Assembly: GCA_033558025.1 (NCBI GenBank)
Contig: JAUCEF010000001.1
Coordinates: forward strand, 2,604,001-2,668,000
DNA length: 64,000 bases
Source: Phytophthora sp. 'mugwort'
Taxonomy: Eukaryota > Oomycota > Peronosporomycetes > Peronosporales > Peronosporaceae
Reading direction: 5' to 3'
The notes beneath the pieces were generated by a model. The model searched no databases. It saw only the letters and a program-made list of their open reading frames with translations, and was not told the DNA's origin. Of the stretch, positions 1-10,436 are shown one piece after another. Position numbers and translations under genes: made by a program. Numbering within the stretch: the stretch's first letter is position 1; every line of letters starts with the position of its first letter.

Positions 1-167
1 AGCAGATCTTCTCTTCGTTGCCAGCGGGGAAGCCCCACAAGACTGGCAGCTTCGTCGCGTAGTCCGCGCTTGCTAGGAGAAGTGGCATTCTTGACCATCC
101 CGAAGCTCGCAGAAACAACAATACTAGCCAATAGCACGAGCGTGAAAGCGTAAATGAAAGTCTTCAT
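1..167 (-). CDS. Candidate RXLR effector, N-terminal part (cut by window edge)
   Basis: Reading from ATG at 167 leftward gives 55 codons with no stop before the window edge. Residues 1-20 form a classical signal peptide (Lys-Thr n-region, hydrophobic Phe/Leu/Val core, Ala end). An R-G-L-R tetrad follows at residues 34-37, the position expected of RXLR translocation motifs. No clear dEER is seen in the visible part, only R-R-E-D near residue 52. Oomycete RXLR proteins are secreted and many act inside host plant cells; the effector domain of this one lies outside the window, so no function can be assigned. A consensus oomycete core promoter sits 36-49 bases upstream of the ATG, which supports this start and real transcription. 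Confidence 0.65.
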   Translation of the reverse strand, partial: MKTFIYAFTLVLLASIVVSASFGMVKNATSPSKRGLRDEAASLVGLPRWQRREDL

Positions 168-202
168 CGTCTTAGTCTCGTTGGTTGTAAGTCGAAATTA
201 GC

Positions 203-216
203 AAATTGCGGAATGA
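203..216 (-). promoter_or_regulatory. Oomycete Inr+FPR core promoter of the edge RXLR gene
   Basis: On the minus strand this reads TCATTCCGCAATTT, matching the TCATTYYNCAWTTT core of the oomycete initiator plus flanking promoter region at every position. It ends 36 bases before the ATG at 167. The known Inr/FPR pair marks the transcription start in many oomycete genes. Confidence 0.75.
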
Positions 217-359
217 TTCGCACACGTTGAAGCGAATTCTTATAACATATAGACTTGCTGAAAGTTGATGTTTGTTATTCAGCTTGATTTATCTGGGGTG
301 ATCGTCGGCTACGATACTGAAAAAAAGTGGAAGGAGGTTACTACTTTAATGCTGTGAAA

Positions 360-575
360 TCAGCATCTACCAGAGAAACCATTTGCAATGGTACTCAACA
401 ATGAAGTGGCAAATTTTTTCCTCAAGACCAGCAACATCGCCGCTGGAGCTGAACTTGAGTCGACATCGGCGCGCAGGTGGCGCCCGACCGCCGAAGAGCC
501 GATTTCTATCGAAGTAGCTTCAGCCGAAGACACATAGGCGGCAGCAAGAGCGCATGCGAGGAGGAGCTTGGACAT
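360..575 (-). CDS. Short secreted RXLR-like protein, 71 aa
   Basis: The ORF starts at ATG 575. Residues 1-20 look like a signal peptide ending in A-E-A, and R-H-L-R lies at residues 32-35, the usual RXLR place. The protein then stops after only about 36 more residues, shorter than typical RXLR effectors, and shows no dEER. It may be a truncated effector relic or a small secreted peptide. It lies in the same orientation as the edge RXLR ORF, about 190 bases upstream of it. A weak Inr-like CCATTGC with CTATTT downstream is present near 620-635. Expression is not shown by the sequence. Confidence 0.4.
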   Translation of the reverse strand: MSKLLLACALAAAYVSSAEATSIEIGSSAVGRHLRADVDSSSAPAAMLLVLRKKFATSLLSTIANGFSGRC

Positions 576-1128
576 CTTGAGTTGGGATGGCAAAGTAAGA
601 TGCGTAGTTAGCGAGTTTTTGCAAATAGCAGCAATGGTAGCTAGATAACGCGAAATCCGTCAAGACCTAATTCCATGCATTCCGCGCGACCATACCAGCT
701 AAATGTCCAGCCCGGTTTATCCAAAAAGCGCAGGGAAGGAGATAACCACCACCTAGTTTCTAAGGCCATAAACATATCCAAGACAATACGCCACCACGAG
801 TGTTTCATGAAATCCACGAGAACTTCACAACTCGCTCGCGTGACGTTAATAGGAGTCTGCACAAACGAAACATACCACCGGACAATCCATCCACCGACAC
901 GGAAACTAATGCCAGCTAGCAGTCGTGGTCCAAACGTTGCAATTCCTGATGATTTTTGTCCATTTCGTTCGAAATACAACCGGGATGCTTACAGACCAAG
1001 CCTTCTCGCAACCCAATAGCATCTTCCGTATGCCAACAGCGTGCTTTAGTTTGTACCCGAGATAAAGGACACTTTAATGCCTCGACCATCGTGTAATCAG
1101 AGGGATGATTTGCAGAGTGCTGTACAGC
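576..1128. other. Intergenic, no supported gene
   Basis: About 550 bases between the short RXLR-like ORF and the end of the SR-protein gene. Both strands carry ORFs of just over 110 codons (about 641-979 minus, 675-1019 plus), but the minus one lacks an ATG at its front and neither resembles a family I recognise. Part of it should be promoter for the short RXLR-like ORF and 3' UTR of the SR gene. Confidence 0.5.
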
Positions 1129-2574
1129 TTAGCGACTCCGGCTACGGCTGCGAGGTCCACCCGACTGAGGGGGCGGAGGGGACCTGAACAACAATCCGGG
1201 GGGTAACACAGGTCAGCAAAACACTTAAAGAGGATCTACACAACACAGGACTCGTACCAGCTGCGGTCATTCCGGGGACCGCGACGCGATCCGTGGCGCG
1301 ATGACATCTCCGGTCGGCTGTAGCGACGGTGCTCTTGTGGGGACGAGTCCATCCCTCGTCCCGCGTACTCGCGGGGCATCCGCTCCTCACCTCGCGAACG
1401 CGGCTCATAGTAGCCGGGCTGCGGACGTCGCTCCGATTGCTGGAACTTCTCGACATCATCGGAGCGTCCATACGAGCGTTCCCCAGGATAATCACGCGAC
1501 CGCTCGCGCATACCCGAGGCCTCCTCGCCTCTCCGCATGCTGCTGCTGCTACTGTGGCGACGATAGCGTGGAGGGGACCCGCTACGTCCCCGCTCCTCGG
1601 GATCCTCTCGACTGTGCCGCGATGAATGGCGACGACTCGAGTGGGGGTGGTGATGGTGGCGGCGGTTGTTGGGGTCCTCAAACTCCTCTTCGTATCTAGG
1701 CTTCCTCCCAGGCTGAGAGTCGAACGAATCGTAGCGCGCGCGCCCACCGCTCCGCTCTTCGCCGTCATAACTGCCATTGCCATCGAAGCTGCCTCGGTTC
1801 GCGCGTCTTGGCCCATCGCCCTTGTTCCTAGCAGCATAAAGACAAAACAAATTAGCCTGCGCACGGTGGTAAAAACAGTCATCCCCCCCTCTCCATGGAA
1901 GCTCCACGTACTTGCGGAAGTTGTAGTCTGTGCGCAGATGCTGACCCGCCACGACGATCGTGGCGCTGTGCGCCTTTTCTGCCGAGGAGACGTCCGTGTA
2001 GTCCACGAAAGCGGACATAGGGGCATCAGGTCTGGCCTGGGGCAGCACCTTAACATTCTTAACCTCTCCGAACTGGGCGAAGGCCTGGTCCAGATCGCTC
2101 ATCTTGATGTGGGGAGGAATGTTGGCCACGAACAGGTTGGGCGACGCGTTCACGGGGAAACGCGGGCTGTGCAGTAGCGGCGGCGGTGGCGGCACGCGGT
2201 TCGGGTTGCTCTGAGTTGGGCCCGAGCCTACATGTACGGGACCCGGCGGCGGGCCATCAAAGCGGCGCTGCGTGCCGTGCGAGACCGCAAAGGCCACGCG
2301 CAGGCGGCGACCGCCCAGTTCCTTGTCGTTCATCTCTTGCACAGCCATCTCAGCGTCCTCCAGTTGCTCATAGTGCACGAACGCGTAGCCTTTCTTGACG
2401 GCGCACTGCTCGATGGGCCCGAACTGGTGGCAGCAAGGGGGGAGACGTCAAAGAGGGGGACAAGCCATATCAAAGGGGAACACGTGACAGCTATACCTTG
2501 CCAAACTCGGCCTCCACGTCGCTCTGCGTAAGCTCGTAGAAGAGGTTGCCCACATAGAGCTTAGTCGATGCCAT
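1129..2574 (-). CDS. SR-type splicing factor with two RRM domains, 404 aa
   Basis: Four exons: 2497-2574, 1912-2423, 1258-1827 and 1129-1183, joined by GT-AG introns of 73, 84 and 74 nt, all phases consistent. RRM1 spans about residues 4-72, with RNP2-like K-L-Y-V-G-N-L and RNP1-like K-G-Y-A-F-V-H-Y; its coding is split by intron 1. RRM2 spans about 121-195 (N-L-F-V-A-N-I and S-A-F-V-D-Y). The C-terminal half is Arg/Ser-rich with an acidic and His-rich stretch, and the last exon adds a tail ending R-S-R-S-R-S-R. This layout is that of SR or SR-like pre-mRNA splicing regulators in the nucleus. Intron 2 is a multiple of three without stops, so its retention stays in frame. The gene is divergent from CFAP36 over a 199-base gap. 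The exact SRSF orthologue is not assigned. Confidence 0.85.
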
Positions 2575-2773
2575 GGGACTCTCCTCCATCTTGGCTGCAA
2601 GTGCGGGGGCTTGGAGTGAGCCAAAACGGATCTGGAGGTTCGATTGGAGACGCGACCTGCGATTGGTTAGAATTCAGCCTATTATGTAGCCATCTTGGAT
2701 GGATCTTGTCGAACGAAACGTCGCGACTGCCAGACACCAGAGCAGACAAGCAGGAAAGAGATCGCGGACGACT
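2575..2773. promoter_or_regulatory. Divergent intergenic promoter region, SR protein / CFAP36
   Basis: 199 bases separate two head-to-head start codons. It contains two ATTGG (inverted CCAAT) motifs, near 2642 and 2661. An alternative in-frame ATG for CFAP36 lies at 2699, so part of the stretch may be coding or 5' UTR. Confidence 0.4.
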
Positions 2774-4102
2774 ATGGGCGACGCGCTAGATCTCACGGCC
2801 GATGAGAGCGACTGGGTGTTCGACTACGTGTTGAACCTGTTCCGCTCGCCGGCGTGGGAGCTGCCAGTCATGTGCTTCATCGACGACAATTGCGCCAGCT
2901 TCGACACGGGCGAGGAGAACAAGTTTCTCTACACAGAGCTTCACGCGCAGTTCCGCGAGCTCGTGGAGAATGTCTTAGGTTCACACCTGGCCGAGATGGG
3001 GCTTACGGCCACGGACTTTGCTGCTATCTGCGAGAAACAGCGCGACAGCGAACGCGCGGCGGGCGGCTCCGTCAGCGACGGTGTCAGTGCCGACGTAGTG
3101 AACCAGATCCTGGCCATGGACGACTTCCTGAGCTTCAAGAAGCTCATGGTCAAGCGCAATCTCGAGCTCGAGCTCGAGGCCATTAAAGAGCTGCGCGAAG
3201 AGGTGACGGAGGATGAGCACGACCTCGAGGCGCAGTTCATGGAGCTCAGTGTGCTCTACAAGCAGGAGGAGATGGAGCAGGCCGAGCTAGAGGCGGCACT
3301 CGCCATGTCCATGGCCGTGCAGAATGAGCAGCTCCGACTGGCGTCGGTGGCTTCAAAGGTGGCCGAGGACAAGTACGCAAGTGCTGCCTCCGACACGAGA
3401 CAACTGTCGCCTGCGGACGTGCAGCAGCAGATCCGCGTTAGCAAGAAGAAGGCCGAGGAGATCTGCAAGAGAAACAAGGAGTCACTCGAAGAGAACCGCA
3501 ATAAACAGCGCGAGTGGCAACAGGTGGCCGACATCTCGGAGGAGGAATTGAAGCGGCGCGAAGAGTACTTGAAGAAGCAGCGCGACCGTATTATTGAAAA
3601 GAAGAAACGTGAGAGGGAGGCACAGCTGAAGGAGTACCAGCAAGAGCAGAAAGCGACAGCCCCTGAACCTCCTGCGCAGCTTGTGGAGAAACTCCAGAGC
3701 AACACGTCAGAAGAGGTCAAGAAGGCCGAAGAGGAAGAGCGTAGGAACGCCTTGCGCATTGCCTTGGCCCGCCGCATGAAACAGGACCTACTGGAGTCTG
3801 CAAATACCGCCGCCTCTGAGCCAAGTCGCACGGGAAGCTTCAAAGTGCACCAGGTACGGACGGCAACGAAAAAAACAACTTGATTTACGTCTGACAAAAA
3901 TACGCGTAAATCTTACCATTGAAGGTGGTGGAGCTTGACGAGAAGCTGCAGCGTGTCGAGGATTTGCGTCGACAGAGCCAAGAGCGTGAGAACAAGGTCC
4001 ATGCCAAACTGGTTCACGTAAGTTTGTTCTCTGCACTAGTTACCTAAAAAAGTACGCAAGCTTACACATCCGTTTCAACAGAAAGCTGGTATCTCCTCAT
4101 GA
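2774..4102 (+). CDS. CFAP36: Cilia- and flagella-associated protein 36 (CFAP36/CCDC104-like), 397 aa
   Basis: Exons 2774-3853, 3925-4017 and 4082-4102 are joined by GT-AG introns of 71 and 64 nt, all at phase 0. The N-terminal 120 residues match the BART-like domain of CFAP36 (W-V-F-D-Y-V...F-I-D-D-N-C..F-D), which in animals binds Arl3-type GTPases. The rest is long charged coiled coil (about residues 150-360). The family serves ciliary or flagellar axonemes, in keeping with biflagellate zoospores. An upstream in-frame ATG at 2699 would add 25 residues; 2774 is preferred because homology starts just after it. The gene converges with HADHA, with 209 bases between the stops. Confidence 0.85.
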
Positions 4103-4311
4103 GCAAAACGCGACATCGCCAACAAGAAGACCAGCACTAGACATACTGGACGCAAAATCCTTGCAACGACAACACAAAATGCGCATTTATTCCTGTTGCA
4201 TTTTGTTCTGCTCTGCATTCGAGATCATTATTTGTATGACCTTCCATCATCATATCAAAATGATGGGAACGAAACGCTTGCTGTCTACTTATATCGAAGC
4301 AATAGCTGGTG

Positions 4312-6555
4312 TTAATTCGAGTGGAACTTCTTGTTCGTCTTGGCCATATCTTGCAGCAGCGGTGCAGGAGCAAACTGCTCGCCGTACTGATCAGCGTAGC
4401 GCTGCATCATCTCCGTAAACTTGGTGCTGCCCACCTTGTCAACGTAGCGGAAAGGGCCACCGATGAAGGGCGGGAAGCCAATGCCGAACACGGCACCGAT
4501 GTCGCCCTCCGACGGGGATTCAATGATATCATCTTGCACACAGAGGACTGCCTCGTTCACGAAACGCGAAATGAGGCGGTTAATGGTGTCATCATCGCTG
4601 AGCTTCAAGTCTGTCTTCTGGAACTTCTTTACAAGGTTCATGGCATCAGCATTGATGGTCTTTTTGCCTTTCTTTCCCTTAGCAGGCTGCACAAAGAAAC
4701 CCTTGCCAGACTTTTTGCCTAGGAATCCCTGTCCGATCATCTCCTCAAAAAGTTTGGCATCACCGCCCTGCATACGCACACCCAGCGCCTTCGACAGGGT
4801 CTGATTGACATGATAGGCCACATCCAAGCCAACCTCATCAGCCAGAGTGATCGGACCCACGGGAAGCCCCCACTTCGTCATGAGCTTATCGAGTTTCTCC
4901 GGTTCCACGCCATCTCCCACAAGTGCCAGTGTCTCGGCAATATACGGACCAAGGCAACGGTTCACGTAGAAGCCGGGGACATCTTTCACCACGATGGCCG
5001 TCTTGCCTTGACGAAGTCCCAGGTCGACAGCTTTTGCAGCAGTCGCATCGCTCGTCCCGGCGTGACGAATGATCTCTAGTAGCGGCATGCTCGGCACAGG
5101 CGAGAAGTAGTGCATACCAATCACGTTCTCCGGACGCTTGCATGCCGACGCAATATCAGCAATCGGAAGAGCCGACGTGTTCGTAGCGATCACACAGTCG
5201 TTTGACACGTACTTTTCAAGATCCGACAGAACCTTGTGCTTCAGCGTCAAATCCTCAAAGACAGCCTCAATGGCGAGGTCGGCCTTCTTCATGTGCGTCT
5301 TCCAGACCTCATCTTCGTCCGACAGAGGCACAACATTGGCCATGACGGCGTCGCGGTCGTAGACCGTCATGCGTTTGCGCTTGACCTTCTGATCCAAGTT
5401 GTTGCGCACGTAATCTTCACCCTTGGCAGCTGCTGCAGCATCGCGATCCTTAAGCAGGACACGCACACCCTTCGCCGCCGACACCTGCGCGATACCTGCC
5501 CCCATCAGACCGGCGCCAATGACAGCCATCGTCTCCACAGGCTTCTCAGGCTTGCCGTAGCGGTTTTTCTTAAGCGCCGTCTGCCCGAAGAAGATGCTCA
5601 TGAGAGCCTTCGCCTCGCTGGTCATTCCCAGCTTGGCGAAGTTGGCCGCTTCGACCTCAAGACCCTTGGCAAGTCCTTGCTCAACTCCAGTCCGAGCTGC
5701 CTCCAGAATCAGCTTGGGCGCAGGGTAATGTCCACCCGTCTTCTTCTCCACCATCTCCCCAGCCTTGTTGAAGACAATCTGGCGCAGCGGAGTGTCCTCC
5801 AAGATGCGGTTGACCAGTCCCTTGCTCTTCTTTTTGGGCTTCAAGCTGCCCGTGGCCAGTTGCTGCGCAGCTGAGATAGCCGCACTCTCAAGAGCAAATG
5901 GGTCGGCCACTTGGTTCACCAGACCCATCTTGAGCGCCTTGTCGGGCTTGATGTTCTTGCCCGTGAGCATCATATCCAATGCGGCCTGGATGCCCACCAG
6001 CTTGGGCAAACGCTGGGTGCCTCCAGCACCAGGCAGCAGACCTAGCATCACTTCAGGTAGCGCCAGCTGCGTCTTTTTGCTCTGCGAGGCCACGCGGTAG
6101 TGGCAGGCGAGAGCCACCTCAAGTCCGCCCCCCATGCAAGAACCGTCGATAGCCGCCACGAAGGGCTTCTTGGAACCAGCCAGGCGGTTCATGAACGCCT
6201 GGCCGGCACTGGACATGGCGCGCATCTCTTCCTCCGTTTTGCACGCGTTAAGCTCGGAGATATCGGCACCGGCGATGAACACGCCGGGCTTGGCCGAAAT
6301 GAGCACCACGGACTTAATGTTGGGGTCGTTCTCCACCGTGTCCAGCATCGACGTCATCTCCGCCGTCATCTTGGTCGAGATCGTGTTCACCTTGGATGCC
6401 TTGTCGTCCAGCCGAACGATGGCCACGCCGTTGGAACCAGTCTCCAAGGTCAGGAAGGCGCCCGAGCTGGCAGCCGCGGTAGACAGCGCGCGTGAGGACG
6501 CCAGCCGCGCAGATAGCGCGGCGCGACGCAGGATCGAGGCCGTCTGAAGCACCAT
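4312..6555 (-). CDS. HADHA: Mitochondrial trifunctional enzyme subunit alpha, 747 aa
   Basis: One intron-free ORF from ATG 6555. The first 30 residues are Arg/Ser/Ala-rich without acids, a mitochondrial presequence. The enoyl-CoA hydratase domain (about 35-230) has the oxyanion G-A-D-I-S-E-L-N (96-103), and Glu146 (in G-G-G-L-E-V-A) and Glu168 (in L-P-E-V-M) sit where the two catalytic Glu of the family are. The L-3-hydroxyacyl-CoA dehydrogenase domain starts at about 343 with the NAD-binding G-A-G-L-M-G-A-G (347-354) and carries a G-M-H-Y-F-S-P motif with the catalytic His. The family catalyses hydration and NAD-dependent oxidation in long-chain fatty acid beta-oxidation, partnered by a thiolase beta subunit not in this window. 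Length agrees with family members (about 750). Confidence 0.95.
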   Translation of the reverse strand: MVLQTASILRRAALSARLASSRALSTAAASSGAFLTLETGSNGVAIVRLDDKASKVNTISTKMTAEMTSMLDTVENDPNIKSVVLISAKPGVFIAGADISELNACKTEEEMRAMSSAGQAFMNRLAGSKKPFVAAIDGSCMGGGLEVALACHYRVASQSKKTQLALPEVMLGLLPGAGGTQRLPKLVGIQAALDMMLTGKNIKPDKALKMGLVNQVADPFALESAAISAAQQLATGSLKPKKKSKGLVNRILEDTPLRQIVFNKAGEMVEKKTGGHYPAPKLILEAARTGVEQGLAKGLEVEAANFAKLGMTSEAKALMSIFFGQTALKKNRYGKPEKPVETMAVIGAGLMGAGIAQVSAAKGVRVLLKDRDAAAAAKGEDYVRNNLDQKVKRKRMTVYDRDAVMANVVPLSDEDEVWKTHMKKADLAIEAVFEDLTLKHKVLSDLEKYVSNDCVIATNTSALPIADIASACKRPENVIGMHYFSPVPSMPLLEIIRHAGTSDATAAKAVDLGLRQGKTAIVVKDVPGFYVNRCLGPYIAETLALVGDGVEPEKLDKLMTKWGLPVGPITLADEVGLDVAYHVNQTLSKALGVRMQGGDAKLFEEMIGQGFLGKKSGKGFFVQPAKGKKGKKTINADAMNLVKKFQKTDLKLSDDDTINRLISRFVNEAVLCVQDDIIESPSEGDIGAVFGIGFPPFIGGPFRYVDKVGSTKFTEMMQRYADQYGEQFAPAPLLQDMAKTNKKFHSN

Positions 6556-6782
6556 GACAATAACTGGGAGTACTGGAGCTACTTGTGTGCCAACCGCTCG
6601 ATTACGAAGTGAAAGATCTGCGCTGGACCACGGACGAGGTTTCCGAGGAGATTCCGACGTGAAACCGCTTCAGCCAATCAGATCGCAGCTTCACTTCAAC
6701 ATGGGGGGTGACGGCAAGGGACTTTGACGTGCTAGTGCAGCAACATAAGCTTTATTCATACCCGATTAGCGATTGGTGAACT

Positions 6783-8073
6783 CTACTCGGTCTTGGGCTT
6801 CTGCTGGAGAGAACTGAGTAAAGGCTGCTGCAGCATGTTCGGAATGGCGTTCTCTTCTGCTGGAGGTGTGATGCCGTCGGCTGAGGAGTTGTCGCTGGCC
6901 AAGCACGTGGTCTCGCCGCCCAGCGCGTCCAAAAACTGCCGCAGCTCGAAGTAATACTTGTCGCCTCCGCGCAGCCACGAGTCATTGTGCGTTCCATCAG
7001 GCACAGCATACCACACGACCCGCTGACTCGAGGTGGCGAGAGAGTGTAGCCGCTCCATGTGGAAAGGAGGCACCAGCTCGTCCTGCAAACCCGCGATAAG
7101 AAGGATCGGCTGCTTTAGCTTTTGAATGGCCAGCTCACTGTTCCAATCCATCCGCAGCACCAGCGGCTTGAAGTACGTCAGAAACGGCATCAGCGCGTCT
7201 ACCATGGCTGAGATGCTGAGGAACGTGTTCTCCAAGATAACAGCAGCCACCTATAGTGCCATTCACCTCCGTTAGCCATGCAGTAACTGTGACGCGATAA
7301 GGCCGACAGATACGTACTCTAGAAGGCTCTTTTTCAGCGAGGTAGACGGAGACCGCCCCACCCAGCGACCGGCCGAACACCACTAGCTTCGACGTATCGA
7401 TGTCCGTACGAGCATACATGGCGTCCAAAGCAGCCTACAGCCAGTGCAAGTAAAAATTGTCAGTATCCTCTACCATCCTTGATATTGACATGCCTGCAGC
7501 TTACCTCGGCATCCAACTTGAGTCCTTCCTCCGACGGGGTTCCCTCGCTGTGACCGAATCCTCGGTAGTCCACAAGCAGAATATTCACCCCCACCTTCCG
7601 GAACAACTGCACAGCGTTCGGCAGACGATAACCAATATCTACATAACGAGTTAGAACCATGCTTTGATAGCAGTAACAGCATCCTCACAACGGGCTCACT
7701 TCCAGCGTTGCCGTGGAAGAAGATGAGCGTCGGGCGAGTCGTGTGCTCCTTTTGCTTCATGAGCCACGCGTTTATCTTTACGCCATCCTTGCATGGGATC
7801 ATAAGGTCCTCGTAGTTGATGGCGAACTCCCCCGGGTGTCGATATCCTGCCAGTCGCATCGTGTCAGCACTATGACAATGGTAGACAGTTTTCCAATTGG
7901 GGCTGCGCACCTGGGGGGTTATCTCTCGTGAACTTGGAGGCGCCCGGGATCGTCGGGAAGTAGAGCAGTCGGCCCTGGTACATGTAGAGCAGGAACAGCG
8001 CCCCCATGCATAGCGTGCCGCCCGTGTAGGCCGCGCCCAGCAGCCACGACGTCAGGCTGGAGCTCTCGGTCAT
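6783..8073 (-). CDS. ABHD13: ABHD13/Bem46-like alpha/beta hydrolase, membrane-anchored, 342 aa
   Basis: Five exons: 7911-8073, 7700-7846, 7505-7638, 7318-7434 and 6783-7250; introns of 64, 61, 70 and 67 nt keep frame. An N-terminal TM anchor (about residues 8-32) precedes an alpha/beta hydrolase fold with the oxyanion motif F-F-H-G-N-A-G, the nucleophile elbow G-R-S-L-G (Ser171), an Asp in G-L-Q-D-E (Asp244) and the catalytic His in D-G-T-H-N-D (His275). Length and motifs match ABHD13/Bem46 (about 340 aa), serine hydrolases of uncertain substrate. The gene lies in a run of minus-strand genes between HADHA and Rac. Confidence 0.9.
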
Positions 8074-8406
8074 CAATCACGTCAGGAAATGCTAATGTCC
8101 AGGAATTGCGAACCTAACCATACAAGCGCCGTTAACAAATTATTACAAAGTGCATACACTAGATTATTGTATGCTGCATCCTTACTTACAGTACATATTT
8201 TTCTCCAATAAGCACATTAGTTGTTGGAATTGCTGAAGGAATAGCCAAGTAACTTCAAGAGATAAGATCGATTGCGGTGTGGGTATTTAATGAAAAAGTT
8301 TATTTTTTTTATACGCGGCAGCCAACGCGACGAGAATAGCATGAATCGGTGCAATGACACAATAAAAACCGTGCATGCAATAATATCTCGATCTACCCGC
8401 CTACGT
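8074..8406. other. Intergenic: Rac 3' end and ABHD13 promoter
   Basis: 333 AT-rich bases between the Rac stop and the ABHD13 start, both minus strand. It holds the Rac 3' UTR and the ABHD13 promoter. I see no coding region. Confidence 0.5.
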
Positions 8407-9241
8407 CTACAGGATCGAGCACTTAAACCCTCGCTTGTTCGTCTTGGGGTTCTGTTGGTTGGTGATCACACATCGAATGGCTTCGTCGAACACCGACTTG
8501 AGCCCCTTCTGCGTCAGCGCCGAGCACTCCAAATATTTATACGCGCCAAGCTCCGTCTTGAGCGTCTCACCCTTGAAACATTTACCAGCGGTGGCATGTT
8601 AGTCTCTTCAACAGATATCATCGATGAACTCCACTCCACCACCTTTCATTCTCGGACGCACCTGCTCTTTGGAGATGGGGGCTAGCTTCTTCTCCTTCAG
8701 CTTATCGAGCGTCTCTTCGTCGTCACGTAGATCCGACTTAGTACCTACGAGAATAAAGGGCACACCCGGCGCGTGGTGGCGGATTTCAGGTAGCCACTTG
8801 GACTTCACGTTCTCGAACGAGGCACGGCTGCAGCAGCCAACTCCGTAGTTAGCACCAATACGAAGGGAACACATAACCAAGTGGCGCCGCACCTGACGAC
8901 AGAGAAGCAGATGAGAAACACGTCTGTCTGCGGGTAGCTCAGCGGACGCAGCCGGTCGTAGTCTTCCTGACCCGCGGTATCCCAAAGCCCCAAGTTGATC
9001 GGCCGGTTGTCCACCATCACGTTGGCGCTGTAGTTGTCGAACACGGTGGGGATATATTCGCCTGGGAACGTGTTGGTGGTGTACGAGATGAGTACGCACG
9101 TCTTACCCACGGCGCCGTCACTAATGGTCGATGGTCATACACAAGTGGTCGTTAGTCTCCAGATCTGCACAAATACTTTCGCTCTCGCCGTGCTGCCACT
9201 CACCCGACGACCACACACTTCATGTTCTGCATGGCGGACAT
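8407..9241 (-). CDS. RAC: Rac-family small GTPase, 198 aa
   Basis: Four exons: 9204-9241, 8893-9120, 8662-8827 and 8407-8571; introns of 83, 65 and 90 nt. All Ras-fold motifs are present: P-loop G-D-G-A-V-G-K-T (its Gly-Asp is split by intron 1), effector loop [16 protein letters not shown], the guanine motif T-K-S-D, and E-C-S-A. The C-terminus has a small basic patch (K-T-N-K-R-G-F-K) and the CAAX box C-S-I-L, predicting geranylgeranylation and membrane anchoring. Rac proteins control actin, polarity and NADPH oxidase. A second in-frame Met lies three codons in. Assignment to Rac rather than Rho or Cdc42 rests on overall similarity. Confidence 0.95.
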
Positions 9242-9759
9242 TGCTGCTCCTTATGTTATTGAATCGTAGGCCTGAGCGTCACGAGCCGTTTGCTATTGTG
9301 ACGGTCTACGCTCATGCCCAATGCAGCAGTTAGCAGTTTCCAGGCGTATTCTGGCTTCAATTCAGCGCTAAAAATGGAAGTCGAAACATACTACGATTCT
9401 GGCCACATACTGGACGCAAGTCAAGTGGCGATCGGGGCTACTAAGTCCAGTGCCTCCGAGACCTTCACGTGGCTATGAAGAACTGTAGAATGAAATGGGT
9501 TTCAACTCGACGCGATGGTCCCTGTGGCAATGCTGTAGACAGTTTACCTTCCGTGGATGACGCACGTATGAGTCCTTGCATTTCCATCGCTACAAACTCT
9601 TCTTCTCACACGAAAAAATACTTGTGGACTACCTTTACACAATGCATTAACAAAATAGTCGCTCTCCTGCTGCTAAACTAGCGCAATTCGTTAAACTTTA
9701 TCTCTGCAAGCATAGGAAGCAAGGCAGAAACACGTCAGCAGAGGGGAGGGGGGGGGAGA
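9242..9759. other. Intergenic between BLOC1S2-like and Rac genes
   Basis: 518 bases with the Rac promoter and 5' UTR and the 3' flank of the BLOC1S2-like gene. A G-rich run lies at about 9741-9758, just past the BLOC1S2 stop. No supported ORF. Confidence 0.5.
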
Positions 9760-10271
9760 CTATCTATCACCACTGGGAGCAACTGCAGCAAACAAACCGA
9801 GGGATCCCGTGTACTGCTCGAGCTGGTCCACCATGTCCTCGAGCTCCGTGAGCTCCTCGTCGATGTCGTCGATGATGTTCATCTTCTCCTCCATTGCAGT
9901 TGCTAGAAGCGGCAGCACGTCACAAAGGCTGTGAGGGACCTGCCCCTAGACAGAACTCGTCACTGTTTCACTCTTTACCTCGCGCCTCGAGCACCTTCGA
10001 CAGCTTCCCGATGCTAGTGGCCTCACGCTTCATTCCCACATACTTGGCGTTGATATTGTTCACAACCGTGTGCATCAGCTGCATCGACTCCAGCGAGCCT
10101 GGATCGATGACACAAGCAAAGGGTGAGCTTCAGACCGCAACCCACTGCTCCTGTCAAGCTAGAACGTGTGTCTAACTACTAACCGTCGAGTTGTGCGCCC
10201 ACATACGCCGTCACATTTTCACACACGCGCTCGGTGAGCTCCCGGAGCTCGTCCACCTCCGGCTTCTCCAT
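9760..10271 (-). CDS. BLOC1S2: BLOC-1 subunit 2-like protein, 116 aa
   Basis: Exons 10184-10271, 9979-10098 and 9760-9902 with GT-AG introns of 85 and 76 nt give one open frame. The protein is small, acidic and helical. Residues 10-105 follow the BLOC1_2 pattern: a helix ending Y-V-G-A-Q-L, then L-M-x(5)-N-x-I-N-x-K-Y, and a coiled coil with M-N-I-I-D-D-I-D-E-E-L-T-x-L-E. BLOC-1 subunits are short coiled-coil proteins that work in lysosome-related organelle and endosome biogenesis. Sequence conservation in this family is low, so the call rests on pattern and size. Confidence 0.65.
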
Positions 10272-10436
10272 GGTCGTCTATGGAGTTGAGGAAGAGTTTA
10301 TCGCCCTGCCTTCTGGCATTACTATGTAATATGAAGAGTTCTCACACGTCACAGATCTGTGTCGCTGAAGTCAAAAGGGTTCATAAGTTACGTCTCTTTT
10401 TGGCGCTTGCTGCTCTCTTACTGCTGATGCTGCATC

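Noticed and set aside
641..1019. Overlapping ORFs of about 113 codons on both strands
   Set aside because: The minus ORF has no ATG at its start, neither has a recognised motif, and the two overlap almost fully.
1142..2056. 304-codon minus-strand ORF
   Set aside because: Out-of-frame shadow of the SR protein's Arg/Ser-rich region; only its last part coincides with the true final exon frame after splicing.
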